In this document: positions 30,806 through 44,259 of the stretch, in pieces
Numbering within the stretch: position 1 is the first letter of the stretch
Layout of the letters: the number at the start of each line of letters is the position of its first letter
Source of the DNA: Lineus longissimus
Lineage: Eukaryota; Nemertea; Pilidiophora; Heteronemertea; Lineidae
NCBI RefSeq assembly: GCF_910592395.1
Contig: NC_088315.1
Coordinates: forward strand, 3,474,501-3,538,500
Reading direction: 5' to 3'
DNA: 64,000 nt
The notes under the pieces: generated by a model
What the model was told of the DNA's origin: nothing
What the model saw: only the letters and a program-made list of their open reading frames with translations
Database searches by the model: none
Made by a program: the position numbers and the translations under genes

Positions 30806-33778
30806 TAGAATTCCACAAAAATGAAGTTGCCAATCAAAGATCTGTATCGAAGCCCAGTTGTGACAACCGGGTTTTTCTCAGTATACGTCAGCTCAAGCTT
30901 GTGCTTCCTTGTCGCCATTATCGACGGATCAGTTTGATCCTCCGGCAATAGATTGAAAAAAGGAAAAATTGATGCAAATTGGTTATGAATAAATTTTGTC
31001 AATGATCGGCAGGTAAAAACAGACAATGCTATCAGGGAGGTTTAATTCATCATTTCTAGTGGATACATTTGAAGATAACGCCGTGATTTTGACCACGGTA
31101 CTAGCTGCACGGCTATCTTACTTTTTTCTAGCTTTTGACAACCTTTCGAGGTTTTTCGGCCAAATAAACACCCTCTCAATGTTTTCCCGGGCTTAACAAA
31201 TCTCTCGGTCCATACTAGAAGAAAGGCTGTGTTATAATGAGTGACAAAATCAGACTATATCATCTAATCTCGACAAGGACTTGGATGCAAGGGCATTTTA
31301 AATATTGAATAACAATTAAAATCCTGCTATAATATTGACATGAATCGGTTAAGATCCGCTATCTGGTTCACCTTCCTGTGGATGCATGCAAGAAGTCGTG
31401 TTAAGTAATACACAAGTACTTTTATCAATTTAAGACAAAACATACTCAGAATGAAAAAAAACAGCTACACCGTGTATTACCTTCAATCAATTTAAGTAAT
31501 TTTATTCAAGGACGTATACGGTCTGAGATAATGATTGTGTTAGTATTCAGAAAAAAGCTAATAAAATCACGAATGACATTTTGTAATAGTACTGATTGCA
31601 AGAAGATTTTGATTCACTGGTCGCTGTCGGTATTGATATTCTCACCAAATACTGCTCAGGTTGAACTGTAGAATATGGCCAAATTCTCGGTCAAAGAGCC
31701 TAGGCTTTGGTCTACCTTATCAGCCCCAGATAACAATACAGATTGTGAGGTATCAGTCCCTAAGCTATACCGATTGTGTCACCAGTCGGCTCCCTCAATT
31801 CCTCCCGGAAACAAAATGAAATCTCACAAAAGGAATCGTATGCGAAAACCCACCTTATAAAAACGCATTATAAACACTCCCCTGTCATAATATCAGAGGA
31901 AGTGATCAATACTGTCTCAGTTCATAGGCTTCAATGGCTGCGAGACTTCTAAGGCTTGCTGAAATGTACATCAAAGTCGGCGACAGGAGTGACAGAAAGT
32001 TACATCCGATCTGCCGTCAGAAGATATATCATTTCACAAAGGTATCCATCTTGATCCAAGACCGGTGACCGGCTCAGATACCAGTCTGTTAAGAAGGCAT
32101 CTGGTCAACGAGGACAAGAGGTCACATATATCATATTATAGCGTGGTTGTCCCCCACCATATAGGAGATCCAAGGAGTCTAGGTTGTGTAGGTAGATGTA
32201 AAGTACCAGTCCCTCTCTCGATAAAGATATTGGACTTTGACTTTGACTGCTTTCTACGGCCCAGACGACGTGCAGTCATGTACGTCTTACGGATGTTTGT
32301 TGTTTCACTTACCGTTAACTTAATGTCCAGAAAACCTATTCGTATCTCGCCGTTTAACTGAGCAGATGGGGAAAATTGATAGTCAGGAAAACGGAATGGT
32401 CCGTTTCCATTAAACCAGCACTATTAATCATTATGATAAGAGACGGGTGAGACATTCGTAGAGCATCTTTTTTCCGGGTTTTGTTTTGTCAGTATAAAAA
32501 TGCATGCTACCAAAACACACCTACATGGATTGATAAACAGGAGTATAATGCATACATGAAACATATCATTGCAATGATTTCGACAATAAGAAGAAATAAC
32601 CTAATTTGCGAAAATACCACTTTAGACGGTACAGGCACATCAAGCAGTGGGCGGTGGGCTATTCCCAATATCATCAACTAACAAATTGTTCATTCTTGGC
32701 GATTTACGTGAGATTTCATCGGCTGGGCTGGTTATTCTTGAGATGGGGAGTGCCGGGGCATACGGCCAGTGACCACAGGGAGCCCGACCCAGGTCCAACA
32801 AGAATGTGAAAGACACATTTGTTGCGGTGCCTCACATTGGAATATGTGACCAAAGAGAGAAGCTAAAGGTTAGCAGTTAGTGCTTCACTTTGGTGTTTCA
32901 CGTGACATACTACCGGTATATACGCGTTATACATGTAAGCTGTTCCGCTATAAACCAGTGACACACAAAGGAATGTCCTTGTTTACTTTTATTGGTGAAA
33001 GGGGCTTCAGGCCGACACCTATATGTAACCCCTATCTTAGTAATAACCTTGGCCCGATTCTATTGTGTTCCACTGCAGCATTGGCTGAACAAAGCGGAAC
33101 AACTTACAATGCGTAGCTGTCTGTCACGTGAAGGAGGAGGAGGAGTACATGTAGTAGCTTTGAAAGAAGGTCTACATTCTTTTCATATTTTGTCAACTGC
33201 GTGACCGATTTCAACATTTGAATATCCCCGGTTTAACTGCGACAAATGAACTGAGCATGTCGCCCGCTAAACTTTTGCAAGAACCTCAATGAGGAAACAA
33301 GACTGATGATACAGGAATAACGTTTTTGTAACTTCATATTTATTTGTATATTATAGTTTGCTTGTTTGGTACATGTAAGGTGTATCAGTGGTCGAAAGAA
33401 AAACCAATAATACATCCCCTGGCATATGCGGAAGAGGAAATTAAATTGGTACAGAAAGAATACTTTAAAATAACCGGAGGCACAAAATCTTTACCAGAAA
33501 TAGCTTTAAGGTGTTACATATCATAATAGATGTTGATGATGACGTCAACCAATCAAAAATGTCTTAAAAAACCCTTGACACGTCGTATCTAGAATTCGGA
33601 TGTGAAATTCGTAACAAAACATGTTATAGGATTCCGATAAGATACATAAAGCTACTTCTTGTTTCCGTTCAGAAACCAAAACAAATTGACCAAAACATCG
33701 TCTCCCCAATAACCGTTCGGATGGAACTGTCCGCGACTGTCGCTGTTTGGCCAGCCTTAAGGCAGACATCAGTCGCAG

Positions 33779-34160
33779 TCGGAAGGTCAAGCACACCTTT
33801 CAGAAGTTACTTAATCATCCCAAGAGCATCTCAACCAACCCTTTATCTGATGACCTATCTCCACCACGTATACCTTCGCAACGGTGAAGGGTCAACTTCA
33901 AAAATCTTATTGAATTTTAAAGAGTCAGAACTGTGACGACACGCTAAGTAAAACAAGCGAAATGATGCTGGCCTATTGCTCTGACAATATCAGAGCAAAG
34001 TTACTTGGTTGAGATTAATGACGCGAATAGATCAAACAAACACGTCACGGTCTCTTGATGATACTGGTAGGTGCTTCTCTGAATGAATATTAGTCAACAT
34101 TAGTACCCGTCGGAAGGTCAAGCACGCCTTTCTAAAGTTACTTAATCATTCTACAGTATC
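33779..34160. repeat. ~45-bp direct repeat pair, 330 bp apart
   Basis: cggaaggtcaagcacacctt (33780 on) recurs as cggaaggtcaagcacgcctt near 34110, both followed by aagttacttaatcat and then catctc or tatctc. Nature unknown. Confidence 0.6.
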
Positions 34161-34480
34161 TCTTGACAACTCTTCGTCTCAACAACTTTCTGTCACACGT
34201 GGCCAGACGTATACGGGTAATGCTCAAGTATACCGGCTTTACATTCACAAGTATATAGGATTGTGCGGGGTTAACCACAAACATTATAGTGTATTTTATT
34301 GGCTTTTTTGTTAAAAGGGATACACTTCTGGTGAAAACGCTACTAAAGTCATTACAGTTTTTGTAGGTAATTTGTCAGGGCCCGAAAACTCTCATGTCTA
34401 ACGCCGGTTTTCACCAGGACAACCTGTATCTCCGCCTAATGTATGTGCCGAGCCAATGTGACGTCATATCACGAATCTCA

Positions 34481-34612
34481 AGTTCTTCCTTCATTTCGCA
34501 TCTAAGTGGAGAGGCGTTCGGCTCGTATTTATAGCACTCTTACCAGCAAAGACCCGCAAACGCCAATAGCAACCACGCGCTAACTGCCAACAACTTCTTC
34601 TGCAATCATCAG
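34481..34612 (+). promoter_or_regulatory. Weak candidate promoter and 5' noncoding exon
   Basis: TATTTATAG near 34527 is followed about 85 bp later by atcatcag|gtaaaa, a plausible splice donor, with no ATG between. This could be the first noncoding exon of the neuropeptide gene about 7 kb downstream. No evidence links them beyond strand and distance. Confidence 0.22.
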
Positions 34613-37600
34613 GTAAAAACCTTAAGACTCCTCGAGGATTCTTTGTTAAGTTTGCCCTTGAAAGCAATGGAACTTTGAAATTAGTTGTTAAGTTACGATA
34701 CCATCCAGAGGAGAGACTTCTGCCGGAGTGGAACAATTCGCCAGATTCCAAAGAAAATAATATTCGAAGAGAATGGACTCGCTGAAGGTAAGATATTAAC
34801 TTCTTATGATGTTGGCGATCATGAAATTTTGTTTCAAGATCTTTCTTTTTCAACATGGAGTCTTATATTTAATTTTAAACGATAGTTCGATTGTGTTGGC
34901 TGATATCGGCGATGTGCTTTTGTTTATCATGCATTTTGTCGTGAGATTTGGTGTCGTCGCAAATGATAGGCCTACTGCTGTTAAAAACGAAGGTCTTTGA
35001 GCTTCTGAATTTTTTTCAACATTTAAGACAAAGATGCGACCCCTAAGGGTTCCAAAAGGTTGCTCCGCGGTGTCACAGTAGGAGCACCTCTCTAAAGGGT
35101 GCTATTTTGCACCTCAAGGATTCTAATGAGCACATTTTCTCTTCCGAGGGCTCCAATGCGCACCTTGGGGTTTTACGCTGGAACCCTTTTTGTATGGTAT
35201 AGTAATTTTTCATGGAAATGGAAATTCCTATTGAGGTTTTCCACAAGGCCAGAGGACAGCCTTTGATGATTTTTCCTTTTCGTGGAAGATTTCTGAGGGA
35301 CTGCATACTGTGTCGGTCAAGCGCAAAGCCTAATAGGTTCCTTAAACGTTTCTCAAAACCCCTTATTTCTAAGGGTGTTTATACCGGTACATTATTATAT
35401 ACATATCTCATTTCATTTTTGTTTTTCCGAGGTAAAAAGAGAAAATGTGTTCAATCGATATATTTCAAGGTTCTTTCATGAGGTATACAAAACAGCCTCT
35501 CATTCCGCTCTAAGCTTGGGTTAAGTGTTTGTAGACGATTGCTCACTGGCGCTTTTTTCATTTCTTAGGCTTCTTCGCACTGATTTGAACACCTTTTTTC
35601 TTCATCTTTTTAGTCAAATGCCAAACCATTCTTTATCATACGCTTCATTGTACCCAAGCAAAGCTTGTTAAGGATGTTGCTTCGCCTTTCAAGTTAAGGG
35701 TAAAGCTGAAAATAATAGTTAGTGTGCTTTTTAGTTTCTCATGTATACTATAGTGACGCCTGCAGTTTTCTTCATCGTCAGATGTGGCAGATATAACACT
35801 TGTTTCGGAGACTTTTATCGACAAATCTTCCCCAGCTAATATTACTATATTCAATATCTAACGGTTCTTAGATATTCCGGCATTTCGTCAGAGTCATTAG
35901 ATATAACTGATCGTGATTCGCCACTCTTAGAGATTAAGGTTTTTGAGTCTGTAAAATAGCTGAAAAGGTTTTTTATTTTCTTCTTTTTCTGCTTGGTTGG
36001 CATGGGATATTCATTTAGAAGCAGGTCGTCACCACGCTTGACATTGGTCGTCATCACGCTGTTTTGAACAACTTTGCCCTGTTTAGTACATATTGTAAAC
36101 TGCTTTTCAGAAACTTTTTGACATTTTTCCAACTTTGTTTCGATTCTTTGATAGCAGAAAAACACGTAATTCGTCATTTTAGCACGGAAAGGATCAATGA
36201 AGTCCTAGCGCGAGAATACTAAGCGCTGTCCGAGTGTACCGTATTGTCGAAACTTGCGTCATGAATCGTCGGAACCTGATAAGTTCGTTGAATATTTGAT
36301 TTTTCCCTTTTTCTGTGGAATTTGGCATATGGAAAATGCTAACTGTATTATAGGTTACTTGGCAGCGGAAGCTTAGTGATGATTTCCATAATCAAGATTA
36401 TACATAAATTTGAAGACCACAGCATAAACCCACAAAACAATGCCTAATTGTTGCTGCAAACGTCCGGTTGTTCATGACCTCTAAAAAAAGTATTCTACAC
36501 GATCGCGGTAAACGTTTTGAGAGAAATACGAGAAAAGATCTGAGAACTGGGTGGGGTTACATTGTATACTTGGAAACATTTCACCTGCCCAATATTTTTA
36601 GTATCTAGAGACATTCCTCCTGCAAGTTTTTTCGGAATATTCTTAACAAACACGATTATAACTCTGGTAACCACGCCTCTAGGCGAAGCTTTGTACAAGT
36701 AGATGGCACGAAAAGACACAAATATGTCAGATTTTGTTGCCACGGTTATCGTGAGGAGAACGCTGCATCAATCTCGCGCCCCATCTTACATCTTTACTGA
36801 GTTGACAAAACTACTAGGGGCCAACGTAACGAACTACTGTTGGACCAAACTAGATGTATATAACCAATGCTGCCGCAAACACGTGTTTTCAAAAGTATTT
36901 TACACAGGGCCCAGCATCATAAAATTTCGATGCCACTGCATTAGTTATGATACCTGTAATGTTCATGTCCTACACCAGTGCAGAAGAAAAAGTGCTTTGA
37001 GTTCCTTTCGATGTTGACAAACCCTCGAAAGAGTTCGAAAAGATCATTTCAGGCCGTCAGGATTTCCAGGGTACCTACATATCCGACACGAAACTGTACT
37101 TTTACGCGAATAGACGTGTTTCCCACACATTGAGTGCTTTTTCTTTTGGAGGAAAATGAAAAATGAAAAATTTGTCAGACATTTTTTGTTCCGATTTCAG
37201 CATGTTCTAATCGAGTTTTTCTTGATAGCATTAAACTCCAGCGTTGTTTTTTTGAATGCTCGGAAACGTTTACCGATACTTTAATCGGGTTAAGATATTA
37301 AAAATGAGATAGACCATGTAAGCTCATTTTTAGTGTCGCTCCTAAAGCATTTTTTGGAAATCATACCCTGAGACAAAATACGTTTACATACTTCTACTTG
37401 GTCGTTCGTAGCATTTCGTAAGCCTGGCGAAACCAGCAAGGGACCGCAACACGGTGTAACATTTTTCAGTGTTTCCGTTTCTGAGCGCTTCCCATCATTG
37501 ATTGGGCACGCTTAAAGATAGATTGACACGTTTTTCAATGTTTTCTCCTATTGAAAAGTCATGGTGTGGAGGTAATGCTTCTATCTGTTGATAGCTTTGG

Positions 37601-40600
37601 TTCGGAGAGGTGGGCAACTCGGTTGGTTGTTGCTGATTCCACCGGTCGAGAACATGCAACTGAAATAGGAGCAACACGTTTTTCTTAGACTTACTAATTA
37701 AAACCTGATTTCCACTCAGACACTGGTAACACGCCCAGGAGATGCATCGGTGGAAAGACACAAGATATTATTTCATTGATCAGTCATTCGCTTTGATGTT
37801 ACACAATGACAACCCGAGTTTTGGGGCTCTTGAGCAGCGACTTTCCCTAGGTTTGTGAGGTTCTTTTCAACTGAAGGAACAATCCGTTGAATCTTTAGTG
37901 GCCTCTTTGACGCCATGGCAGATTGGGAGGGCGTTCGAGGGAGGGCAGCATGATTGGGGAAAAAAACCTCTTTAATCTATAGCGACATATGGTATTGGAA
38001 GCGTTTACATGTAGTTCATGGAAGGAGAAACCAGACAGCTGTCAAGCCAGAGACCGATGATCAAGTAGAAAGTAACTCACACCTTTTGTAGATAGTACAC
38101 AAGGCTGAAAAATTCTAGAAAAAACACCTTCTTCCCAATACAAATATTTTATTTGATTTCTGGATAAGACAGGAAGGTGTTTATGTGCAATGAAAAACAC
38201 CAAGGGTTTAAAAGCAAATAAATACTACACGGAAGGCTCGAGCTTTTGATTGAATACTTCAATGATGAAATTATATAGAGCAATTTGATATGTCTTTCAG
38301 AGGCGTTATAAGATCGTAAAACCGATACTCTTCCAAGTAATGTCGAACTTTTTTTTATGAACGAGGGAATGATACACGTACATGTACCTCATACATGGAA
38401 AGTCCACTCATCAAAAATTACGATGTCCCAAAGCGTAAAATGTAGGATCTAGCCATGTATATGACGCTACATGGTACATACATGTAGGCCTACGGAGGGT
38501 GTGGTGAGATGCAGAAAACTGAACGGCGTTTTCTGAGCAAACCATGTTACGTTCTGCAAGCTACAGTGATGACCATATGTGCTTTGCTGGATGCTGGTTA
38601 GTTGTCGATCTGCAGACTGTATGCTGGTTGCTGGTTAGTAAGTTAGTTGTCGGTCTGGCAAACATCCTCTTTGGTGATGCATACATGTGTCTGTTCTTAG
38701 CTTCAACTCCCTAAAATTCAAACCTCAGTGTAAATCTTCCCCATTTGGAACAATATACGAAGTGCTGCAGGCAGCAAACACGACAATCCTTTAAACATCC
38801 TTAAAGCTCAATCGAATACTTGGTTTACACTTTAGATTAAGCGGAACAAATATTGACACTTCAAGATGTTCCCTGTTTTTACCTTCAAGAGAGAAATAAT
38901 TGCTTGGGAGTGATAACAAAATTTGTTTTTCAGTTTGATTGTCGGGCATGTTTCAACGGAGGTGGGGGAATTCTCCATCGCAGATTATCTACAACATCCA
39001 ATTAGATCGTCTGCAAAACAGGGCGTCCAATTCACTTTTGTCACCCGTTTGGCGAACCAAGGAAGAATGTAACAATTGATTATGACTGTCAAGAAATACA
39101 GAAAATAGCTATTGGAGTCCACGTGCATGGGTCCGTTAAATTTTGATTAGCATGTCACGCTGCTTGGCTCGTTGTCCCAAAACCACCTCTGGGGCTGGTG
39201 TGATGAGACAGTGGTATCAATTAAGAAAATAATTTAGATTCTTTGGTTCACTTTGGCGTAATATTCTCTGCATAGGTGTACTCAAAACGCACCAAATCTC
39301 CATCGCTGCCCTTCCATTAAATATTTACCGTGCGCACTGCATTATTTGAAGGTCGTGATTCCTTCAAAGGCATACCTCGAACCTAATATCCGCAAGTTGT
39401 GTTGAAGGAAATGGTAATGAATTCTGTTTGTTGAAAATGGATGCCCTCGAGGAGATATCACGATTTTATCGCCAATTAGAGATCTGGCTTGGGCGTATGC
39501 GGTTTTGTGAATGGAGGTGTTGGTCTCTCTTAGATCGATTTCACCATGGGCTTCCACGTGTCTGCTGACGATACTTTCTAACTTTTCTAAATATCTGCAT
39601 TGCACCCAGACAGAGAGTAGGAACGTTATAACTGAAACGAATCGGTGTGAATACGATCAGGGAAGTACTCCAGCATTGTAAAACCTTCTTCATTCACGAC
39701 ATGCGCTTTCAAAGCGCTGGTACATCTACATTCTACAAAGCGCTGGAACGCTTAACAAAATGCATGCCGATCTTTCGGCGTTGTGCGTCCGTGTTCGTCC
39801 GCCTCGAAGGAGGAAACTTAAGGATTGGTGCACATCGCCGATAAAATCGGCATGCACAGAATGAACAAGCTGGTTTGCAGTGGCGTATTATCCATCTGTT
39901 TTTCTCTTCTCTGTATTATCCAACTTGTATCTCTCTTCGTCAATGCAATCGACTTATTGAACCTGACCTCCCGCTACCAATCAGAGTTACATTGTTCAGC
40001 ACATGTTTTAGAGTATTTTCGTGCTTCAGGAACGTGAGATGAACTACAAAATGGTGTTCATTGAAATCAGGAATCTTAGATGATTGCCCATTATCGATTC
40101 TTTTTGTCGATTCAATTGTGTCCAAATTCTGCAACCAAAATGACATTATCAATGGCGGAGTAGCCATCGTACCTAACTTGATTATGCCGGATTGTATCAT
40201 GAAAGCTAAGTATTATGACCAACCGACAATGTTTAAAGTGCATCTTATTTACATGAGTAATTCGTTGAAACAACAGTTCGTGGTAAAGACAGTTACGTGA
40301 ATCGGAAGCTAGCGTGGGGAGACTATCTCTTTTTCATCGTCGTCGATTTTCTAATGATCTCATAAATTGAATCTCGTTGTCTAAATAAGCGTGCAGTTGT
40401 AATAGTTGTCATTTTAATTGAGCTACCCACATTATCTTTGATAAATTGTCCTCTTAACGTACTATATTTGGTGAATAAATAAATTTACTAATATAAATTC
40501 GCAATTTCACACGAAACGATGTCCGTTTTCTAACTCTCGGTGTCATTTTAATAGCAAAAATAAAACAATTTCCCAATAATGTCATATCAACGGAAACAGT

Positions 40601-41160
40601 TTTCGTAATCGCATTTTCACTTTAATTGAATGGCTTGAAACAAACTGAAGGTGCAAATTTGACTTGTTTTAGTGTCTGTTCCTTTTTTCGGAGTAAACAC
40701 TAATCTGGAAGAAATAGGAAAACTGTAATTGTCCAAGTATGAAGCCACAACGCCAAAAAAGCATCTTCTTGCATGCGTTGACAAAACAGAATTAACAAAA
40801 CGTGCGTATCATGCTTTGTACCTCTCGCAATCCATCCAGCATATTTAGTATATATATACTGCACTGTGATAAGACAAGATGGCCATCGTTCGCGTGCTAT
40901 GATGGGCTAATACACGCGCTAATAGTAGTCTTGAGTGATTTTTAAGACAGGTGGTTGATTTATTGACTGAATCGACGCCGTGTCCATGGTCAGTAATGGG
41001 ACCAGTTATGTCAGTTATCATTGCGACAAAATCAGCCACTTTCCTAACCTGGCAGTTAGTAGGACACACAGCCAATTGTTATTGATCGAAACGTCGATTC
41101 GAATTTTCAAATATTGTGAGGCGAAATATCAAATTGAACGTATGTAGCTTTCAACCTTAG
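34613..41160. other. Host noncoding DNA, probably intronic or intergenic
   Basis: No recognisable gene apart from one doubtful minus-strand ORF listed separately. A perfect 10-bp inverted pair aagggttcca/tggaaccctt at 35045-35054 and 35179-35188 brackets a small possible element. Repeated tgctggttagttgtcg words occur at 38590-38660. If the candidate exon at 34481-34612 is real, this stretch is an intron of the neuropeptide gene. Confidence 0.45.
35851..36177 (-). CDS. Doubtful ORF, 108 aa, lysine-rich
   Basis: ATG-started minus-strand ORF containing a lysine cluster (PTKQKKKKIKNLF) and a Ser/Asp-rich end. Composition is more protein-like than its neighbours, but there is no motif, no homolog I recognise and no splice context. 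It may be an exon of an unrecognised gene or chance. Confidence 0.2.
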   Translation of the reverse strand: MTNYVFFCYQRIETKLEKCQKVSEKQFTICTKQGKVVQNSVMTTNVKRGDDLLLNEYPMPTKQKKKKIKNLFSYFTDSKTLISKSGESRSVISNDSDEMPEYLRTVRY

Positions 41161-41163
41161 ATG

Positions 41164-41302
41164 ATGTCCGTTTTGTCGACGCACGTTGCAAAGACTCACC
41201 CTGTCAACTTTCAACCTGAGCATGTCCGTTTTGTCGACGCACGTTGCAAAGACTCACCCTGTCAACTTTCAACCTGAGCATGTCCGTTTTGTCGACGCAC
41301 AG
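41164..41302. repeat. 58-bp tandem repeat, 2.4 copies
   Basis: Copies start at 41164, 41222 and 41280 (atgtccgttttgtcgacgca...). The first two full units are nearly identical and the third breaks off after about 22 bp. It lies about 125 bp upstream of the signal-peptide exon of the neuropeptide gene, presumably in the intron. Confidence 0.85.
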
Positions 41303-41426
41303 GTTTCACAGGTTAGACATACATTTGCTTCTGTTATGCTGTTCTATCACAAAGGTTTTGAAATTTTCTTGGAACGCAATTGCTCCGGCTGCCGCTTCTA
41401 ATGGTCGTATTTTCTTTTCTTTTCAG

Positions 41427-44159
41427 ATAAAGCGTGTGGCGTCTAGCTTCGTCAAGGATATCCCATGCGTCCTGTGTGTCCTCGTCTTCCTCGTCTCAGT
41501 GACACTCACAGTAACAGCAGGTATGCGAAAACTGATTCTTATTTTTGCGAATCTGTAGGTTATTCCCCCTATTAAAGTAACAGTCTCTCTAGCTGTCCAC
41601 TATAATATAGAAACACTTCGATATTGGAAACAACTGAAACATTACACCCGCCGGTACCTGTTGGGAATACTGAAAGCAAGGAAGCCCCAAGTTCATCATG
41701 AGTATTTTTTGAATGGTCATCACAAAGCTTTTCAGAGACAGTCCTCGCAGACAGAAGTGAAAATCACAACTGGCGTGACAGGGAGTGGCACTCTCATTGA
41801 AGAAATATGAGAATGGCGTGACTATATTCGCACATGATTTGTTTTGGAGACACATCGACTCGTTGCTCCGGTGCTGTGATACATGTATTCCTTCGATGGA
41901 CTTGTGGCCACTTGACAAAATGTGGTATGTCTCGTGGAAATGGACTCGTTACAACATACCCTTATAGATGACCACTTACTACCTGTGTTTACCTTGGTAT
42001 TCAGATGACCCATTACTTTTCCTAGACCAAGTGCATTAGGAGTGGCTTGGTGACCTTCAGTCACACAACGGACGCAATGCAGGGCAGGTTGATATCTTGT
42101 TGTGGTAATGACTGGTTACAGCCTATAGTTCAACAGGACACTTGTTTCGAGGATAGAGTAGAATCTGCGTGTCTGCGCGGGTTGGCCAGCTTGTGCATTG
42201 CCACTGGCTTTTTCGTTCCATATACCATAAGTTGTCAGAATAGGAAATAGGGCCGGACACTTTTTCAGGGGGACGTCTTCACACCGACACCGCGGAATCC
42301 ATGGAGAAGGAACAAGCATTTGTTCTTGATCATCCAAGAAACGAAAGAATGCCAGTCTGTCTTCTGGCTTTCTCATACCTAATAGACATTATAAATGTAC
42401 GAGCATACCGCTAGCACTGAGAAATTATTGAAACATTAGATGCAAAAGCATGTCCTGCTGCCGTTGCTCGCTATAATGGCTTGGAAAGAGCCAATCCTCA
42501 TCAGTCTCACTAATTGGTTTACCTAACTTGATGTGCAAGTTTACCTTACTTATGTGTACAAGTTTACCTAACTCATGTGTACCTGTTTTGAGATAATGCT
42601 ATTTCTTAATATAGGCGGACAACCAGCATTCTTTTTTCTTCGTCGCCACCCTGGCTAATACTCATTATGTCTTCTTATTGTTTACATGGAGGCAAGCTTT
42701 CATAGGCCATAAGCTCAACCGTCAGAGTGCGATTTGTAAACGCACGCAGCAAAAGCTGTTACATTTTACGCTGCGCTGCGCCAAAATAAAGATTTTCGCA
42801 AAAGGCGTTGACAAAACGGATAAAGGGTTGACCGATGTCATTACCATTTCGGCAAGAACTCCTAAGCAATTAGCACTCCTTCAAAATGTAAAGACTTGAA
42901 ATTGGCATTCTTGTATCGAAAGAGCTTGGAAAATTGCTTCAGGATTCCAAGTTCAAGCCAAAATGGCGGTGATCGACCCGACGAATCAATGACCAATAAA
43001 CTACAGTCGACGAAATGGCCGCTTTTTTTAGATATAATCAGAGATTCGTTAGATAACAAGAGATACGATGATTTGGAATCGTATCAGACGTCGAGGTTCT
43101 GCAATACAGATGTGAATTTGTCTGAAAGAAAACCGTCTTGCAAGAATCATACCATGTATATCAAGCAAAAGCCAAGTCTCTAAGCATGTTTGATACACTT
43201 TACCCAAGCGATACTCGAGGCCATATTGGAAGAATCACCTTCTTCCGCTCCCTAAGCCCAGGATACAAAAAATGGTAGTTCTGTACCCTCGGGCCCTCCA
43301 GGGCCTGGCTCGAACGGAAGGGCACACCGTCTGCTTATCGCACTGTGTAAGAATTCGGCACTATTCAGCCGTATTTTGTTTTCTGCCGGATCCGGTTCAA
43401 CGCTATTAATCGACTCTTTTCACAGGGATTGTGGATCAGAGACGATCAATATATCTGAACCGGATTTAGAAGAACACAAAATACGCCTAGGCGTGTGCAG
43501 CTGCAGTGGCGCTCACAGCGTTCGTTTCACAGCGCCACCTTCACGCAGAAACATGGACTGCTACAATGTTTCCTTTCCGGGCATTCGCAATGTATTAATA
43601 CCCGTTTTGTCAACGCACGCATTTTATTTTAACACTGGAAAATACCAACCACGCCGTTAACAACGTATTTCCTTTTTTACTTCCAGTTGAAGACCAGTCC
43701 AAGGGAAGCCTGCGTGATGACCAAACCATGGCGTTCGGTTTAGCAAAGCGGTCCAAGGACAACAACCATAAGTTCGGCTGGGGAAAGCGATCTCGATCTG
43801 CCCGGGTAGGTCTTGAGGAGGACCTATTCAACAAGCGGGGCGGCGAGGCGACAAGATTTGCTGGGATGGTGGGTCCGGATGACTTGGAGGAAGAAAATTA
43901 CGCAAGGGACGCTGAAGGCGAGGACGGTGCATCTCTCGAGCGCGACACGAATGTAGACCGAAACGGCTGGGGTGGTAATTACGGTCGCGACTTGGACGAA
44001 TCGCCAAATGAATTACGCGCGCTCATGGCGGCGAGGAAACGCACATTAGATTTGGAGAAACGTCACGGGAATGGATGGAACGGCGCGTACGGAAAGCGCA
44101 GTCGAAACGGCTGGCACTCTGCTTACGGCAAAAAGAAGCGCAGCGTTTCTGAGTCGTAG
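41427..44159 (+). CDS. Neuropeptide precursor with NGWxxxY-amide repeats (two exons seen)
   Basis: Exon 41427-41520 follows a pyrimidine tract ending CAG and ends gcag|gtatgc. It encodes a signal-peptide core (CVLCVLVFLVSVTLTVTA). Exon 43687-44159 follows ttacttccag, joins in the same phase (1) and runs to a TAG. The mature part is cut by basic sites. Predicted peptides include SKDNNHKFGW-amide (GKR), HGNGWNGAY-amide (GKR) and SRNGWHSAY-amide (GKKKR). A degenerate third copy NGWGGNY is followed by GR. An acidic spacer of about 65 residues separates the groups, as in many precursors. The initiator Met must be in an upstream exon, which I could not locate. Secretory-granule processing by prohormone convertases and amidation is the expected route. 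I cannot assign the NGWxxxY motif to a named family. Confidence 0.8.
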
Positions 44160-44252
44160 ATATTTTGAAACTTAGGTGTCCGAATATCTTGCTGATGTCA
44201 ATTGTTTGTGACGACAAAGTACGATTTTACGGAATCTTTTTGCTACGAAAGC

Positions 44253-44258
44253 AATAAA
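44253..44258 (+). terminator. Polyadenylation signal of the neuropeptide gene
   Basis: AATAAA 94 bp after the stop codon at 44157-44159, a normal spacing for a short 3' UTR. Confidence 0.65.
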
Positions 44259-44259
44259 C

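Larger units (their letters stand above)
18902..34480. other. Host noncoding DNA with scattered repeat remnants
   Basis: I find no convincing gene here. All ORFs are short (about 120 codons or fewer) and their translations look random, without conserved motifs or credible exon structures. The separately listed features are a tRNA-like remnant, a small TIR element, diverged duplications and microsatellites. Between 24700 and 25260 there is a GC-richer patch with repeated ctagt-x-acc words that may be an unclassified element. Distal regulatory sequence or introns of flanking genes cannot be excluded. Confidence 0.5.
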
